From: Fusobacterium varium
GTDB lineage: Bacteria; Fusobacteriota; Fusobacteriia; Fusobacteriales; Fusobacteriaceae
Assembly (NCBI GenBank): GCA_002356455.1
Contig: AP017968.1
Location: forward strand, 2,852,001 to 2,916,000
Direction: 5' to 3'
DNA: 64,000 nt
Below the pieces are notes generated by a model. The model was not told where the DNA came from. It did not search any database and saw nothing but the letters and a program-made list of their open reading frames with translations. The first letter of the stretch is position 1. Each line of letters begins with the position of its first letter. Positions 50,314 through 58,032 of the stretch are shown in pieces. Both the position numbers and the translations under genes were made by a program.

Positions 50314-52572
50314 ATGAAAAGTTTAGAAGGTCAAAAATATACTACTGTTGTTATTCAAAACAGCTTTTTAAACGGAGATTCACCTGTAACTAAAAGAATT
50401 GCTCTTTTAAAAAATGATTTAAGAGAAAGAGGAATTGAAGTAATAGAAGTGAAAAACTTCAAAGAAGCAGCTGAAGAGGCAGCTATTAATAAATCAATAG
50501 ACTGTTTGCTTGTAGATTGGGATATCAATAAAAAATCTATTGAAAAAGAAAATGAATTTGTTAATTTAATTACTGTATTACATGAAAGACAAGAAGGAGT
50601 TCCAGTATTTTTATTAGCTGAAAAAACTGATACTACATCATCTCTTGATGAATGTACATTAAATTCAATTGATGAATATATATGGATATTAGAAAATGAT
50701 ATTGATTTTATAGGTGAACGTATTTCTGAAGAAATAAAACAATATAGAGATGGACTTTTACCACCATTAGCTAAAGCTGTATTCAACTACAATAAAGTTG
50801 CTGAATACTCTTGGGCAGCCCCAGGACACCAAGGTGGAGTTGGATTTTTAAAAACTGCTATTGGTAAAAAATTCTTTGACTATTATGGAGAAAATCTTTT
50901 TAGAACAGATACAGGAATTGAAAGAACAAGTCTAGGTTCTCTACTTGACCATACTGGTGCTTTCTTAGAATCAGAAAAAAATATAGCAAGAATATTTGGA
51001 GCAGATAGAAGTTACAGTGTATTAGTTGGTACATCAGGTTCTAACAGAACTGTTTTCCAAGCATGTCTTACTGATGAAGATACTGCTCTTATTGACAGAA
51101 ACTGTCACAAATCTATTGAACAAGGACTTATCCTTACAGGAGCAAAACCAGTATACATGACTCCTACAAGAAATAGATATGGAATAATCGGACCTATTCT
51201 TCCAGATCAAATGAAAAAAGTAACTGAAGTAAAACCTAAATATGTTGTAGTTACTAACTGTACTTATGATGGTGTTTGTTACAATGCTGCAAAAGCTGAA
51301 GACATATTCCAAGGTAATGCAGATTATATCCACTTTGATGAGGCTTGGTATGGATATGCAAGATTCAATGAAGTGTATAAAAATCACTTTGCTATGAGAG
51401 GAAATCCAAAAGATTACAAGAATAAATCTACAGTTTTTGCAACTCATTCAACTCATAAATTATTAAATGCTTTATCACAAGCTTCATTTATTCATGTAAG
51501 AAATGGTAATAATCCTATTGATGAAGACAGATTCAATCAATCATACATGATGCATGCCACAACTTCTCCACTATATGCAATAGCTGTATCAAATGATATT
51601 GGTGCTGCAATGATGGATGGAAATTCTGGTAAATCATTAATAAAAGAAGTAGTTAAAGAAGCTGTTGAATTCCGTCAAGAAATTGGAAAATTATATAAAG
51701 AATTCACTGCTAAAAATGACTGGTTCTTCAAACCTTGGAATGCTGAAAAAGTAACTGATCCTAAAACTAAAAAAGAATATAACTTTGAAGAAGCACCTAT
51801 GGAACTTCTTACTACAGAACAAGACTGTTGGATAATGCATCCAGAAGATAAATGGCATGGATTCGCTAATCTTCCAGAAAACTGGGCAATGTTAGACCCT
51901 ATCAAAGTTAGTATCCTTGCTCCAGGAATGGGTGATGATGGAGAACTTCTTGAAAAAGGTGTTCCTGCTGCTTTAGTTTCTGCTTATTTAGCAAAATATG
52001 GAATCGTTCCTACAAGAACAACAGATTTCCAAGTTATGTTTCTATTCTCAATGGGTATCACAGAAGGAAAATGGAGCACACTTGTAAATGTACTTCTTTC
52101 ATTCAAAAAACATTATGACAATAACACTTTATTAAAAGATGTACTTCCTGAACTAGTTGCTGCTCATCCTGAACATTATGGAGAAATGGGATTCCATGAT
52201 TTAGGAGATGAAATGTTTGCTTATCTAAAAGCTAATAACCCAGGAAAAGTTTTAAATGAAGCATATTCAACTCTTCCTAAATCTGAAATGTTGCCAAGAG
52301 AAGCTTACAACAAAATTGTAAGTAAAGAAGTTGAATTGGTTCCAGCTGATAAATTAGTAGGAAGAGTAACAGCCAACTCTGTTATCCCTTATCCACCTGG
52401 TATCCCAATGCTTATGTCAGGAGAAAACTTTGGAGATGAAAACAGTCCTCAAATTAAATATCTAAAAGCATTATCTCTATGGGATAAAGCATTCCCAGGA
52501 TTTGAACATGAAACTGAAGGTACTCATGTAATTGATGGAGTTTATCATGTTCTTTGTGTAAAAGAAAAATAA
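50314..52572 (+). CDS. adiA: Arginine decarboxylase, AdiA type (PLP, biodegradative)
   Basis: The 752-residue protein closely follows E. coli AdiA, nearly residue for residue over long stretches (EYSWAAPGHQGGVGF, ENLFRTDTGIERTSLGSLLDHTGAF, FATHSTHKLLNALSQASFIHV with PLP Lys382, ANSVIPYPPGIPMLMSGENFG). It converts arginine to agmatine, consuming a proton. The N-terminal wing domain (1-~145) mediates the decameric assembly known for this family. It is transcribed divergently from the antiporter and hdcA. Substrate choice (arginine rather than lysine or ornithine) is an inference from the AdiA-like match. AAGGAGG precedes the ATG. Confidence 0.9.
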   Translation: MKSLEGQKYTTVVIQNSFLNGDSPVTKRIALLKNDLRERGIEVIEVKNFKEAAEEAAINKSIDCLLVDWDINKKSIEKENEFVNLITVLHERQEGVPVFLLAEKTDTTSSLDECTLNSIDEYIWILENDIDFIGERISEEIKQYRDGLLPPLAKAVFNYNKVAEYSWAAPGHQGGVGFLKTAIGKKFFDYYGENLFRTDTGIERTSLGSLLDHTGAFLESEKNIARIFGADRSYSVLVGTSGSNRTVFQACLTDEDTALIDRNCHKSIEQGLILTGAKPVYMTPTRNRYGIIGPILPDQMKKVTEVKPKYVVVTNCTYDGVCYNAAKAEDIFQGNADYIHFDEAWYGYARFNEVYKNHFAMRGNPKDYKNKSTVFATHSTHKLLNALSQASFIHVRNGNNPIDEDRFNQSYMMHATTSPLYAIAVSNDIGAAMMDGNSGKSLIKEVVKEAVEFRQEIGKLYKEFTAKNDWFFKPWNAEKVTDPKTKKEYNFEEAPMELLTTEQDCWIMHPEDKWHGFANLPENWAMLDPIKVSILAPGMGDDGELLEKGVPAALVSAYLAKYGIVPTRTTDFQVMFLFSMGITEGKWSTLVNVLLSFKKHYDNNTLLKDVLPELVAAHPEHYGEMGFHDLGDEMFAYLKANNPGKVLNEAYSTLPKSEMLPREAYNKIVSKEVELVPADKLVGRVTANSVIPYPPGIPMLMSGENFGDENSPQIKYLKALSLWDKAFPGFEHETEGTHVIDGVYHVLCVKEK

Positions 52573-52616
52573 TAAAATTTGAATTCTCATTTTTAAAATA
52601 AAATAAGCAAAAAATT

Positions 52617-52667
52617 AAAGTACATCTAAAAATATTATATTACTAATATTTCAGATGTACTTTTTTA
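52617..52667. terminator. Bidirectional terminator between adiA and the DMT gene
   Basis: Arms AAGTACATCT (52618-52627) and AGATGTACTT enclose a second stem AAATATTA/TAATATTT. T6 follows on the plus strand. It serves two convergent genes. Confidence 0.82.
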
Positions 52668-52668
52668 T

Positions 52669-53559
52669 TTAAATTCTATTAATTTTATCTTTTTTATAAT
52701 TAATCATAAGAGAAAATACTACAAGAAACATTGCAGATATTTGAATCATTGTGACCTTTTCTCCCAATATTAAAAATGCTAATCCTATGGAATATATTGG
52801 AATTAAGTTAGTATACATAGCTGCTTTTACTGCTCCTATCTTTTTTATCCCTTTCTGCTGCAGTATAAAAGCCAACAATGATGAAAATACTCCCATATAT
52901 AATAATGACATTATCGCTTTCAAAGACACCTCATTTATTTTATACATATTTCTTTCCATATACAGTGCTGGGGACAAAATCAAAGCTGTAAAAATAAATA
53001 AAAAAGTTAATATTTTGCTGGGGGAATATTTCTTCAAAACTTTTTTTGAACCTATTATATATATACTATTTGATACTACTGCACCTAATATTATTAAATC
53101 TCCCAGATTTAATTTAATTGATAATAACAAAGAAATTTTTCCATTAGTTAATAAAAGTAATATTCCGCTTATAGAAAGTATCATTGATAAAATATTTTTT
53201 ATATTTATTTTCTCTTTAAAAAACAGTATGCTTATTATATATACTATTACAGGAGTTGTACTGGATATTATTGCAGTATTGACAGAAGATGTCATCCCTA
53301 TTCCCTTGAAAAATAATACACCATTCAAAACTATTCCTACAAATGACAGCATCAGAATATATAATATATCCTCACTGGCTATATGAAATTCTTTCTCTTT
53401 AATATAATGTATTATTCCCATTCCAATACCTGCCAACAAATATCTAATTAAAGTCAATGTCATTGGAGGCATTTCTGCTGAACAAAATTTACCTACTATC
53501 AATCCCAAAGCCCAGAAAAATGTTGCTGCAAGCAGATAAAAATTTTCTTTCTCTATCAT
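52669..53559 (-). CDS. DMT superfamily (EamA) transporter
   Basis: The 296-residue protein has about ten hydrophobic segments in two EamA-like repeats (FFWALGLIVGKFCSAEMPPMTLTLIRYLLAGIG and LGDLIILGAVVSNSIYIIGSK), the layout of drug/metabolite exporters such as YdcZ/RhaT-type proteins. Amino acids or metabolites are typical substrates, the actual one is unknown. It is the last gene of the malY operon, 53 bases after the APC permease gene. Confidence 0.85.
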   Translation of the reverse strand: MIEKENFYLLAATFFWALGLIVGKFCSAEMPPMTLTLIRYLLAGIGMGIIHYIKEKEFHIASEDILYILMLSFVGIVLNGVLFFKGIGMTSSVNTAIISSTTPVIVYIISILFFKEKINIKNILSMILSISGILLLLTNGKISLLLSIKLNLGDLIILGAVVSNSIYIIGSKKVLKKYSPSKILTFLFIFTALILSPALYMERNMYKINEVSLKAIMSLLYMGVFSSLLAFILQQKGIKKIGAVKAAMYTNLIPIYSIGLAFLILGEKVTMIQISAMFLVVFSLMINYKKDKINRI

Positions 53560-53612
53560 TTTTACCTCTTTAATTATTTTTTTAAATAATTTTGAAAACT
53601 TTAAGTCTTATT

Positions 53613-54965
53613 TTATTGTTCTTCGTAACTGATTTCCATTTCTACTTTTCCACTTTTTTCACGGAAGTATCCAAATAACAGAGCAATTACGCACACTAAT
53701 AAATTAACTCCCATTTTTGACCATGTCATAGTACGAAGACTCATATATGCTCCAAATATACTTGCCAAAGTTCCAAGTATTGTCCAGAACCATAATACCC
53801 CTGTAGTTGTATGCCAACGTGATTTGTTCCATTCATTAGGAATAACTTGCGGCAGACGAAATACGAATACTGCAAGGAGTACATCCATTACATTAGATGC
53901 GAACACCGCTGTTCCTGAAATAGTGTTCATATTAAAGCTAAATATTAATGGGAGTAATCCAACTAAATAAAAGAATAGTATTAAATTATGAGGAGTTTTA
54001 TATTTAGAGTTTATAGCTCCTAATTTTTTAGGAAGCCATCCATCTATACAACCTTGAAGCAATGGCTTTGTGCACCAACCCATTTGAGCATTCAAAGTAG
54101 TTAGAAGTGCAAACATTGCTCCTCCAATTAAGAAAAATACATATAATGGTCCTGGTAAAATTTTAGAAGCCACCAGAGATAATGGCTGCCCCATAACATC
54201 TCCTATAGGAAGTATTCCAGTTGCAACTATTGCCATAAATGCATAAAATATAGCTACAACTGCTGTAGAAACAATTATAACAAATGGCATATCTTTAGTT
54301 GGATCTTTTGCTTCAGCAGAGAAGTTAATAATATTTTGAGCTCCTCCACAAGCAAATGTCAGTATAGCTGCTGCACTGCAAAATCCTAATGGTCCATCTG
54401 TAAACATTCCTTCTGGTTTCATATATTCTACATAATCAACTTTAAATATTCCAAATGCAGTAAAAATAGCTAATGCCGCCATTAAACATACAACCAAGAG
54501 CTGCTGTACTCTTGCTGCATTTTTAACTCCAACAAGATTAACCAATGTTACTATTGTCAAAACTACTATTGCTACAATTTGAATATTTATTCCATGGACC
54601 GCTTGTCCAAAATACTGTCCAATTGACAAGGCATACATGGATAAAGAAATATTACTTAAAATATGAATGATTAAATAAGCCCCAGCAAGTACATTAGTAG
54701 ATAGCAAAGCAATATATGTATAACTACCCCCACGCATACGCACAGAACCCAATACAAAAAGTCTTGGAGCTAATTTCAGTAATGTAAGAACAGCTGCTAT
54801 AGCAAATGCAAAACTTGCAGAACGACCAGTCAATCCTATAGCTTGTGGTAAAAGTGAAAAAATTCCAGCCCCTATAATCTGCCCCACAGCAATAGCAAAG
54901 AAATCCTTTTTCCCTAAAACTCTATCTAAATCTTTTGTGCTGCTAATAGTATTTGAATTACTCAT
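53613..54965 (-). CDS. APC family amino acid permease
   Basis: The 450-residue inner-membrane protein has 12 hydrophobic segments. The APC consensus FFAIAVGQIIGAGIFSLLPQAIGLTGRSA is in the first helix pair, and FACGGAQNIINFSAEAKDPTKDMP covers the helix 6 region. The start is the ATG with GAGGGG six bases upstream. A longer frame has six extra codons without a ribosome site. Directly downstream of malY, it probably imports the sulfur amino acid substrate, which is inference. Confidence 0.85.
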   Translation of the reverse strand: MSNSNTISSTKDLDRVLGKKDFFAIAVGQIIGAGIFSLLPQAIGLTGRSASFAFAIAAVLTLLKLAPRLFVLGSVRMRGGSYTYIALLSTNVLAGAYLIIHILSNISLSMYALSIGQYFGQAVHGINIQIVAIVVLTIVTLVNLVGVKNAARVQQLLVVCLMAALAIFTAFGIFKVDYVEYMKPEGMFTDGPLGFCSAAAILTFACGGAQNIINFSAEAKDPTKDMPFVIIVSTAVVAIFYAFMAIVATGILPIGDVMGQPLSLVASKILPGPLYVFFLIGGAMFALLTTLNAQMGWCTKPLLQGCIDGWLPKKLGAINSKYKTPHNLILFFYLVGLLPLIFSFNMNTISGTAVFASNVMDVLLAVFVFRLPQVIPNEWNKSRWHTTTGVLWFWTILGTLASIFGAYMSLRTMTWSKMGVNLLVCVIALLFGYFREKSGKVEMEISYEEQ

Positions 54966-54990
54966 CTTAATCCCCTCTTTCAAATCTTAG

Positions 54991-56181
54991 TTATTTAGCC
55001 ATAGCAGAAACTAACCCATCAACTGCTTTTTCTACCCATTCTGGAGTTGTTGCCAAATTTAATCTGATAAATCCTTTTCCCCCTATTCCAAACCAATCAC
55101 CATAATCAACAGCTAAACGAGCTTTATTTTGAACAAAATCTTTCATTCCATCTTCACCAGCTTTTCCTGTATAAGCACTTAAATCCAACCATGCAAGATA
55201 AGTACCTTCTAATGGACTCAATTTAGCTTCTGGTAATTCTTTTGCTAAACGAACCTTTATATAATTATAATTATCTCTAATAATCTCTATAACTGTATCA
55301 AGCCATTCTCTTCCATGGGTATATGCAGCTTCTACAGCATAATATCCCAGCATATTTCCTGTATCTTCATGAAGAGTAACTATCAAATCATCAAATTTTT
55401 TACGAAGTTCTTCTCCTGGAATAATAACAAAAGAATTTTTCATTCCAGCTAAATTGAATGTTTTTGAAGCGGCTGTTAAAACAATCATAATATCAGCATA
55501 TTTTCCTTTTGATACTATTGCAGAAGGGATATGAGGATGGTCACCTATAATTAGATCATGATGTATTTCATCACTTATAACTTTAACATTATGTTTTTTA
55601 CAAATAGCAAAAAGTTTATCTAATTCTTCTTCCTTCCAAACACGTCCAACTGGATTATGAGGACTGCATAAAATATATAATTTAACATTATTCTCAACTA
55701 TTTTTCTTTCAAAATCATCAAAATCTACTGTATAAACTCCATTTGTGTTTATTAATTCACTGTATACCAGTTTTCTTCCAACATCTTCTATTGCATGATG
55801 GAATGGATAATACACTGGCATATTTATAATAATAGCATCATCTTTTTGTGTAAGCATATTAACACACCAGAAAATACCAGTTACAACTCCAGGAGTAAAA
55901 CGAATCCAATCTTTTTTAACTTCCCAGTTATGATATTTCTTTTCCCACTGAATAAAAGATTCATAATATTCATCTTTTGTAAGTGAATATCCAAATATTC
56001 CAAAATCAATTTTTTTACGAAGTGCTTCTATTACTTCTTTTGGAGCTTTGAAATCCATATCTGCAACCCACATTGATATTAGTTCTGAATCTCCATATTT
56101 CTTCTCTAAAATATCCCATTTTGAACAGTTGGTATTATGACGATCAGGACAATTCTCCTTTAAAAATTTTTCTTTGTTCAT
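54991..56181 (-). CDS. MalY/PatB family cystathionine beta-lyase
   Basis: The 396-residue PLP enzyme belongs to the MalY/PatB class I aminotransferase-like lyases, which cleave C-S bonds of cystathionine or cysteine, giving pyruvate, ammonia and a thiol or H2S. It shows MWVADMDFKAPKEV, the ligand-binding SPHNPVGRVWKEEE, ISDEIHHDLI and the PLP lysine in TAASKTFNLAGMKNS. The C-terminal ends with IRLNLATTPEWVEKA. It is the first gene of an operon with an amino acid permease and a DMT exporter, and faces a MarR gene. Fusobacteria produce much H2S by such enzymes. An aminotransferase role is also possible. Confidence 0.87.
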   Translation of the reverse strand: MNKEKFLKENCPDRHNTNCSKWDILEKKYGDSELISMWVADMDFKAPKEVIEALRKKIDFGIFGYSLTKDEYYESFIQWEKKYHNWEVKKDWIRFTPGVVTGIFWCVNMLTQKDDAIIINMPVYYPFHHAIEDVGRKLVYSELINTNGVYTVDFDDFERKIVENNVKLYILCSPHNPVGRVWKEEELDKLFAICKKHNVKVISDEIHHDLIIGDHPHIPSAIVSKGKYADIMIVLTAASKTFNLAGMKNSFVIIPGEELRKKFDDLIVTLHEDTGNMLGYYAVEAAYTHGREWLDTVIEIIRDNYNYIKVRLAKELPEAKLSPLEGTYLAWLDLSAYTGKAGEDGMKDFVQNKARLAVDYGDWFGIGGKGFIRLNLATTPEWVEKAVDGLVSAMAK

Positions 56182-56206
56182 AGTATATCCTCCTTTATAA
56201 AATATG

Positions 56207-56221
56207 GTTTAAGTATTAAAC
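56207..56221. promoter_or_regulatory. Palindrome GTTTAA-N3-TTAAAC near the malY start
   Basis: GTTTAAGTATTAAAC is a perfect palindrome with 6-base arms, about 25 bases before the malY start codon. Similar copies at 56314-56328 (ATTTAA-TGA-TTAAAT) and 56410-56424 (GTTTAA-TTA-TTAAAA) lie in the same divergent region. They may be binding sites for the facing MarR regulator. The AT-rich background weakens the case. Confidence 0.45.
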
Positions 56222-56313
56222 TATTTATAATTTGATTATAGTATAATATTTTATAAAAATCAAATATTTTCTTTGCTTCATAAATATTTATTTTAAATAT
56301 TAACCTTATAATT

Positions 56314-56328
56314 ATTTAATGATTAAAT
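56314..56328. promoter_or_regulatory. Second palindrome of the TTTAA-N3-TTAAA series
   Basis: ATTTAATGATTAAAT is a perfect 15-base palindrome in the middle of the divergent malY/marR region. See the copies at 56207 and 56410. Confidence 0.35.
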
Positions 56329-56450
56329 TATTTTTATTGTTTTAAATCATAGACAAACATTTTTTTTTATTATATACTAAGGTGTAATAATCTTTATTTC
56401 AAATAAATAGTTTAATTATTAAAATATTCGATATTTTAAGGAAAGGATAG

Positions 56451-56951
56451 ATGAACTTGAAGAAGAAAAAAGAACCAAGTGCTGAACTTTTTCATATGAT
56501 GAAAGAAAGAATTAATCATATTTATAACTTTGTAAAATTATACAATGATTATACTAATACTCCTCATACTTATGGAACTGAGGATAAGATAAATATGTTG
56601 GGAATACATATTCTTACTGATATTGAGGAAAATCCTAAAATCACTGTTACAGAATTAGCTTCTAAATGGTACAGAACTAAAGGTGGGATTTCCCAAATTA
56701 TTAAAATGCTGGAGGAAAATGGATATATTTTTAAAGAGAAAGGTGAAACTAATAAAAAAATCTTTCATCTATATCCAACTCCAAAAGGTGCAGAATTAAG
56801 TCTTGCTCACAAAATGTATGATTTAAAAAATTTAAATCATACTATTGAATATCTTCTTGAACATTGTACTGAAGAAGAAATCTATGCTTTTCATAAAGTA
56901 ATTGATTGCTATATTAAAATATTGAGCAATAACCAAACTCAAGGTAAATAA
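56451..56951 (+). CDS. MarR family transcriptional regulator facing the malY operon
   Basis: The 166-residue protein has the MarR winged helix (PKITVTELASKWYRTKGGISQIIKMLEENGYIFKEKGETNKKIFHLYPTPKGAELS), with long flanking helices for dimerisation. It is transcribed divergently from malY. It probably controls the malY/permease/DMT operon by binding the palindromes between the two genes. The ligand is unknown; cysteine or sulfide would be a reasonable guess. AGGAAAGGA precedes the ATG. Confidence 0.85.
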   Translation: MNLKKKKEPSAELFHMMKERINHIYNFVKLYNDYTNTPHTYGTEDKINMLGIHILTDIEENPKITVTELASKWYRTKGGISQIIKMLEENGYIFKEKGETNKKIFHLYPTPKGAELSLAHKMYDLKNLNHTIEYLLEHCTEEEIYAFHKVIDCYIKILSNNQTQGK

Positions 56952-56969
56952 TTATTTTTTAAAAGCAAA

Positions 56970-56991
56970 GAGGTCGAAATTAATCGACCTC
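56970..56991. repeat. 22-base hairpin, left copy
   Basis: GAGGTCGA and TCGACCTC pair around AATTAA just after the MarR gene. An identical 22-mer occurs at 61921-61942. The left copy probably terminates the marR transcript weakly, since no T-run follows (only TATTGG). Confidence 0.75.
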
Positions 56992-57260
56992 TATTGGAGC
57001 AGACAAAAGAAAAATAATAGAATAAAAGGGATAAAAAACTTAATAAGACTAAATTCATGTAAGTAGAATTTAAACTTTTCAATTAAATGTTGTGCAAAGC
57101 TTATACTAGCTTGGAATTAAATTCACATAAATAAAAAAAATATTTTAGTAAAAAAATATCATCCATGAGGGAAATTCACCTTGTGGGTGATTTTTTGTTT
57201 TGGCAGATGATTTTTTATAAGAAGACAGTTTTAATATCAAAATAAGCTTCAGACTTTTTT

Positions 57261-57412
57261 ATGGAAAAATTTACCAATGAACAAAAAATCAATGACGAGA
57301 ATACCATTCCTGATAAAACCGTTCCCGAATTTTTAGAGCCATCAGAAGATAGTTTTTATTAGAAGATAATAAAAGAATAGAAGATATAAATAATACACAC
57401 ACAGGGGCATAA
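57261..57412 (+). pseudogene. Frame-shifted remnant, possibly of a phage tail-associated protein
   Basis: A frame starting MEKFTNEQKINDENTIPDKT runs 33 codons to a TAG. One base back, the neighbouring frame continues as LEDNKRIEDINNTHTGA before TAA. The charged C-terminal pattern with NNTHTGA, and the following one-membrane-helix protein, suggest prophage tail/holin-region remnants. No ribosome site lies before the ATG. This is a weak inference from composition and joinable frames. Confidence 0.3.
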
Positions 57413-57478
57413 CAGAAACTTAATCAGGGAAAAGGCTGTGGCAGAAGCTGCAGTCTTTTTTTACTCAAAAATAAAAAA

Positions 57479-57724
57479 ATGAACAGTAATACAGAACTGT
57501 TTTTCAAGATAATAGCTACAACAGGAACTTTTTTATTGGCATATCACAAGTATATACTTTCACTGTTTGATAAAAAACTGGACAAGAGAGATTGTGAAAA
57601 AGAAAGACTGTATGCAGAGAAATTCAGAATAGAAAATATAAAAACACTAACTGATGGAATAAAAAGAATAGAGGAGAGAATGACAAGAATAGAAAAAGAA
57701 TTGATGAAACAATACAAGAATTAA
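57479..57724 (+). CDS. Small holin-like membrane protein (hypothetical)
   Basis: The 81-residue protein has one membrane segment (LFFKIIATTGTFLLAYHKYIL) followed by a charged coiled coil (IENIKTLTDGIKRIEERMTRIEKELMKQY). This is the shape of small phage holin-like or hemolysin XhlA-type proteins, but no family can be claimed. No clear Shine-Dalgarno sequence precedes the ATG. It lies after a hairpin and a broken frame. It may be a phage remnant or unexpressed. Confidence 0.45.
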   Translation: MNSNTELFFKIIATTGTFLLAYHKYILSLFDKKLDKRDCEKERLYAEKFRIENIKTLTDGIKRIEERMTRIEKELMKQYKN

Positions 57725-57767
57725 TTTACTAAGTAAAATACTCTTTAATGCTATAAAAATAATAAAA

Positions 57768-57793
57768 GTTCTCTTTAATGTATAAAGGCGAAC
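57768..57793 (+). repeat. Left inverted repeat (crossover-like site)
   Basis: Arms GTTCTCTTTA and AAAGGCGAAC flank the core ATGTAT. The arms are themselves near-palindromic (8 of 10), as for recombinase monomer sites. A partial third copy (CTCTTTAATG then CTATAAA) lies at 57741-57757. Confidence 0.75.
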
Positions 57794-57816
57794 TTTTACA
57801 TGTTTTAACTTTATCA

Positions 57817-57845
57817 ATTATAATCTCTAAAATTGATAAAGTCAA
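57817..57845 (-). promoter_or_regulatory. Consensus sigma70 promoter inside the invertible segment (OFF orientation)
   Basis: On the minus strand TTGACT (57845-57840), 17-base spacer, TATAAT (57822-57817). A dyad ACTTTATCAATT / AATTGATAAAGT (57808-57819 and 57831-57842) overlaps it and could be an operator. In this orientation transcription would start near 57810 and run leftward, antisense to the holin-like gene. Confidence 0.8.
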
Positions 57846-57918
57846 GATAAAAATATTTTTAGAGAAAACATCCTTAAAAAATGACCCTCTGTAAATAAAG
57901 TAATTACGACTATTTTAT

Positions 57919-57944
57919 GTTCGCTTTTATACATATAAGAGAAC
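57919..57944 (-). repeat. Right inverted repeat (crossover-like site)
   Basis: Read on the minus strand, arms GTTCTCTTAT and AAAAGCGAAC flank the core ATGTAT, matching the left repeat at 23 of 26 bases in inverted orientation. It lies 88 bases before the autotransporter start codon. Confidence 0.75.
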
Positions 57945-58032
57945 AATTATTTATTTTGCTGAATTTGAGATTATTATAAATGTAAAAAAAGTTGAATTTG
58001 AAGTAAAAAATATCAAAGGGGGAGAGGAAAAT

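Larger units (their letters stand above)
56952..57478. other. Intergenic region with hairpins and decayed coding sequence
   Basis: This stretch holds a 22-base hairpin (56970-56991, identical to one at 61921-61942), a terminator-like ATTCACC-TTGT-GGGTGAT hairpin with T6 (57173-57197), a broken reading frame (57261-57412) and a GC-rich hairpin AGGCTGTGGCAGAAGCTGCAGT with T7 (about 57433-57466). No intact gene was recognised. It looks like the edge of an inserted module. Confidence 0.5.
57768..57944. promoter_or_regulatory. Probable invertible promoter segment upstream of the autotransporter
   Basis: Two 26-base inverted repeats (57768-57793 and 57919-57944) enclose 125 bases. Both have arms GTTCKCYTTN-like around a shared 6-base core ATGTAT/ATACAT, the form of a tyrosine-recombinase crossover site; 23 of 26 positions agree. 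The segment carries a consensus promoter on the minus strand (57817-57845). Inversion would turn it toward the autotransporter. No recombinase gene is present in the window, so one would act in trans. Confidence 0.75.

Noticed and set aside
51034-51447. 137-codon minus-strand frame within adiA
   Set aside because: It is a cysteine/isoleucine-rich antisense shadow of a highly conserved decarboxylase gene.
57945-58032. A plus-strand promoter directly before the autotransporter
   Set aside because: TTGCTG and TATAAA/TATTAT are present but the spacing (about 13 bases) is wrong for sigma70, so no promoter was called there.
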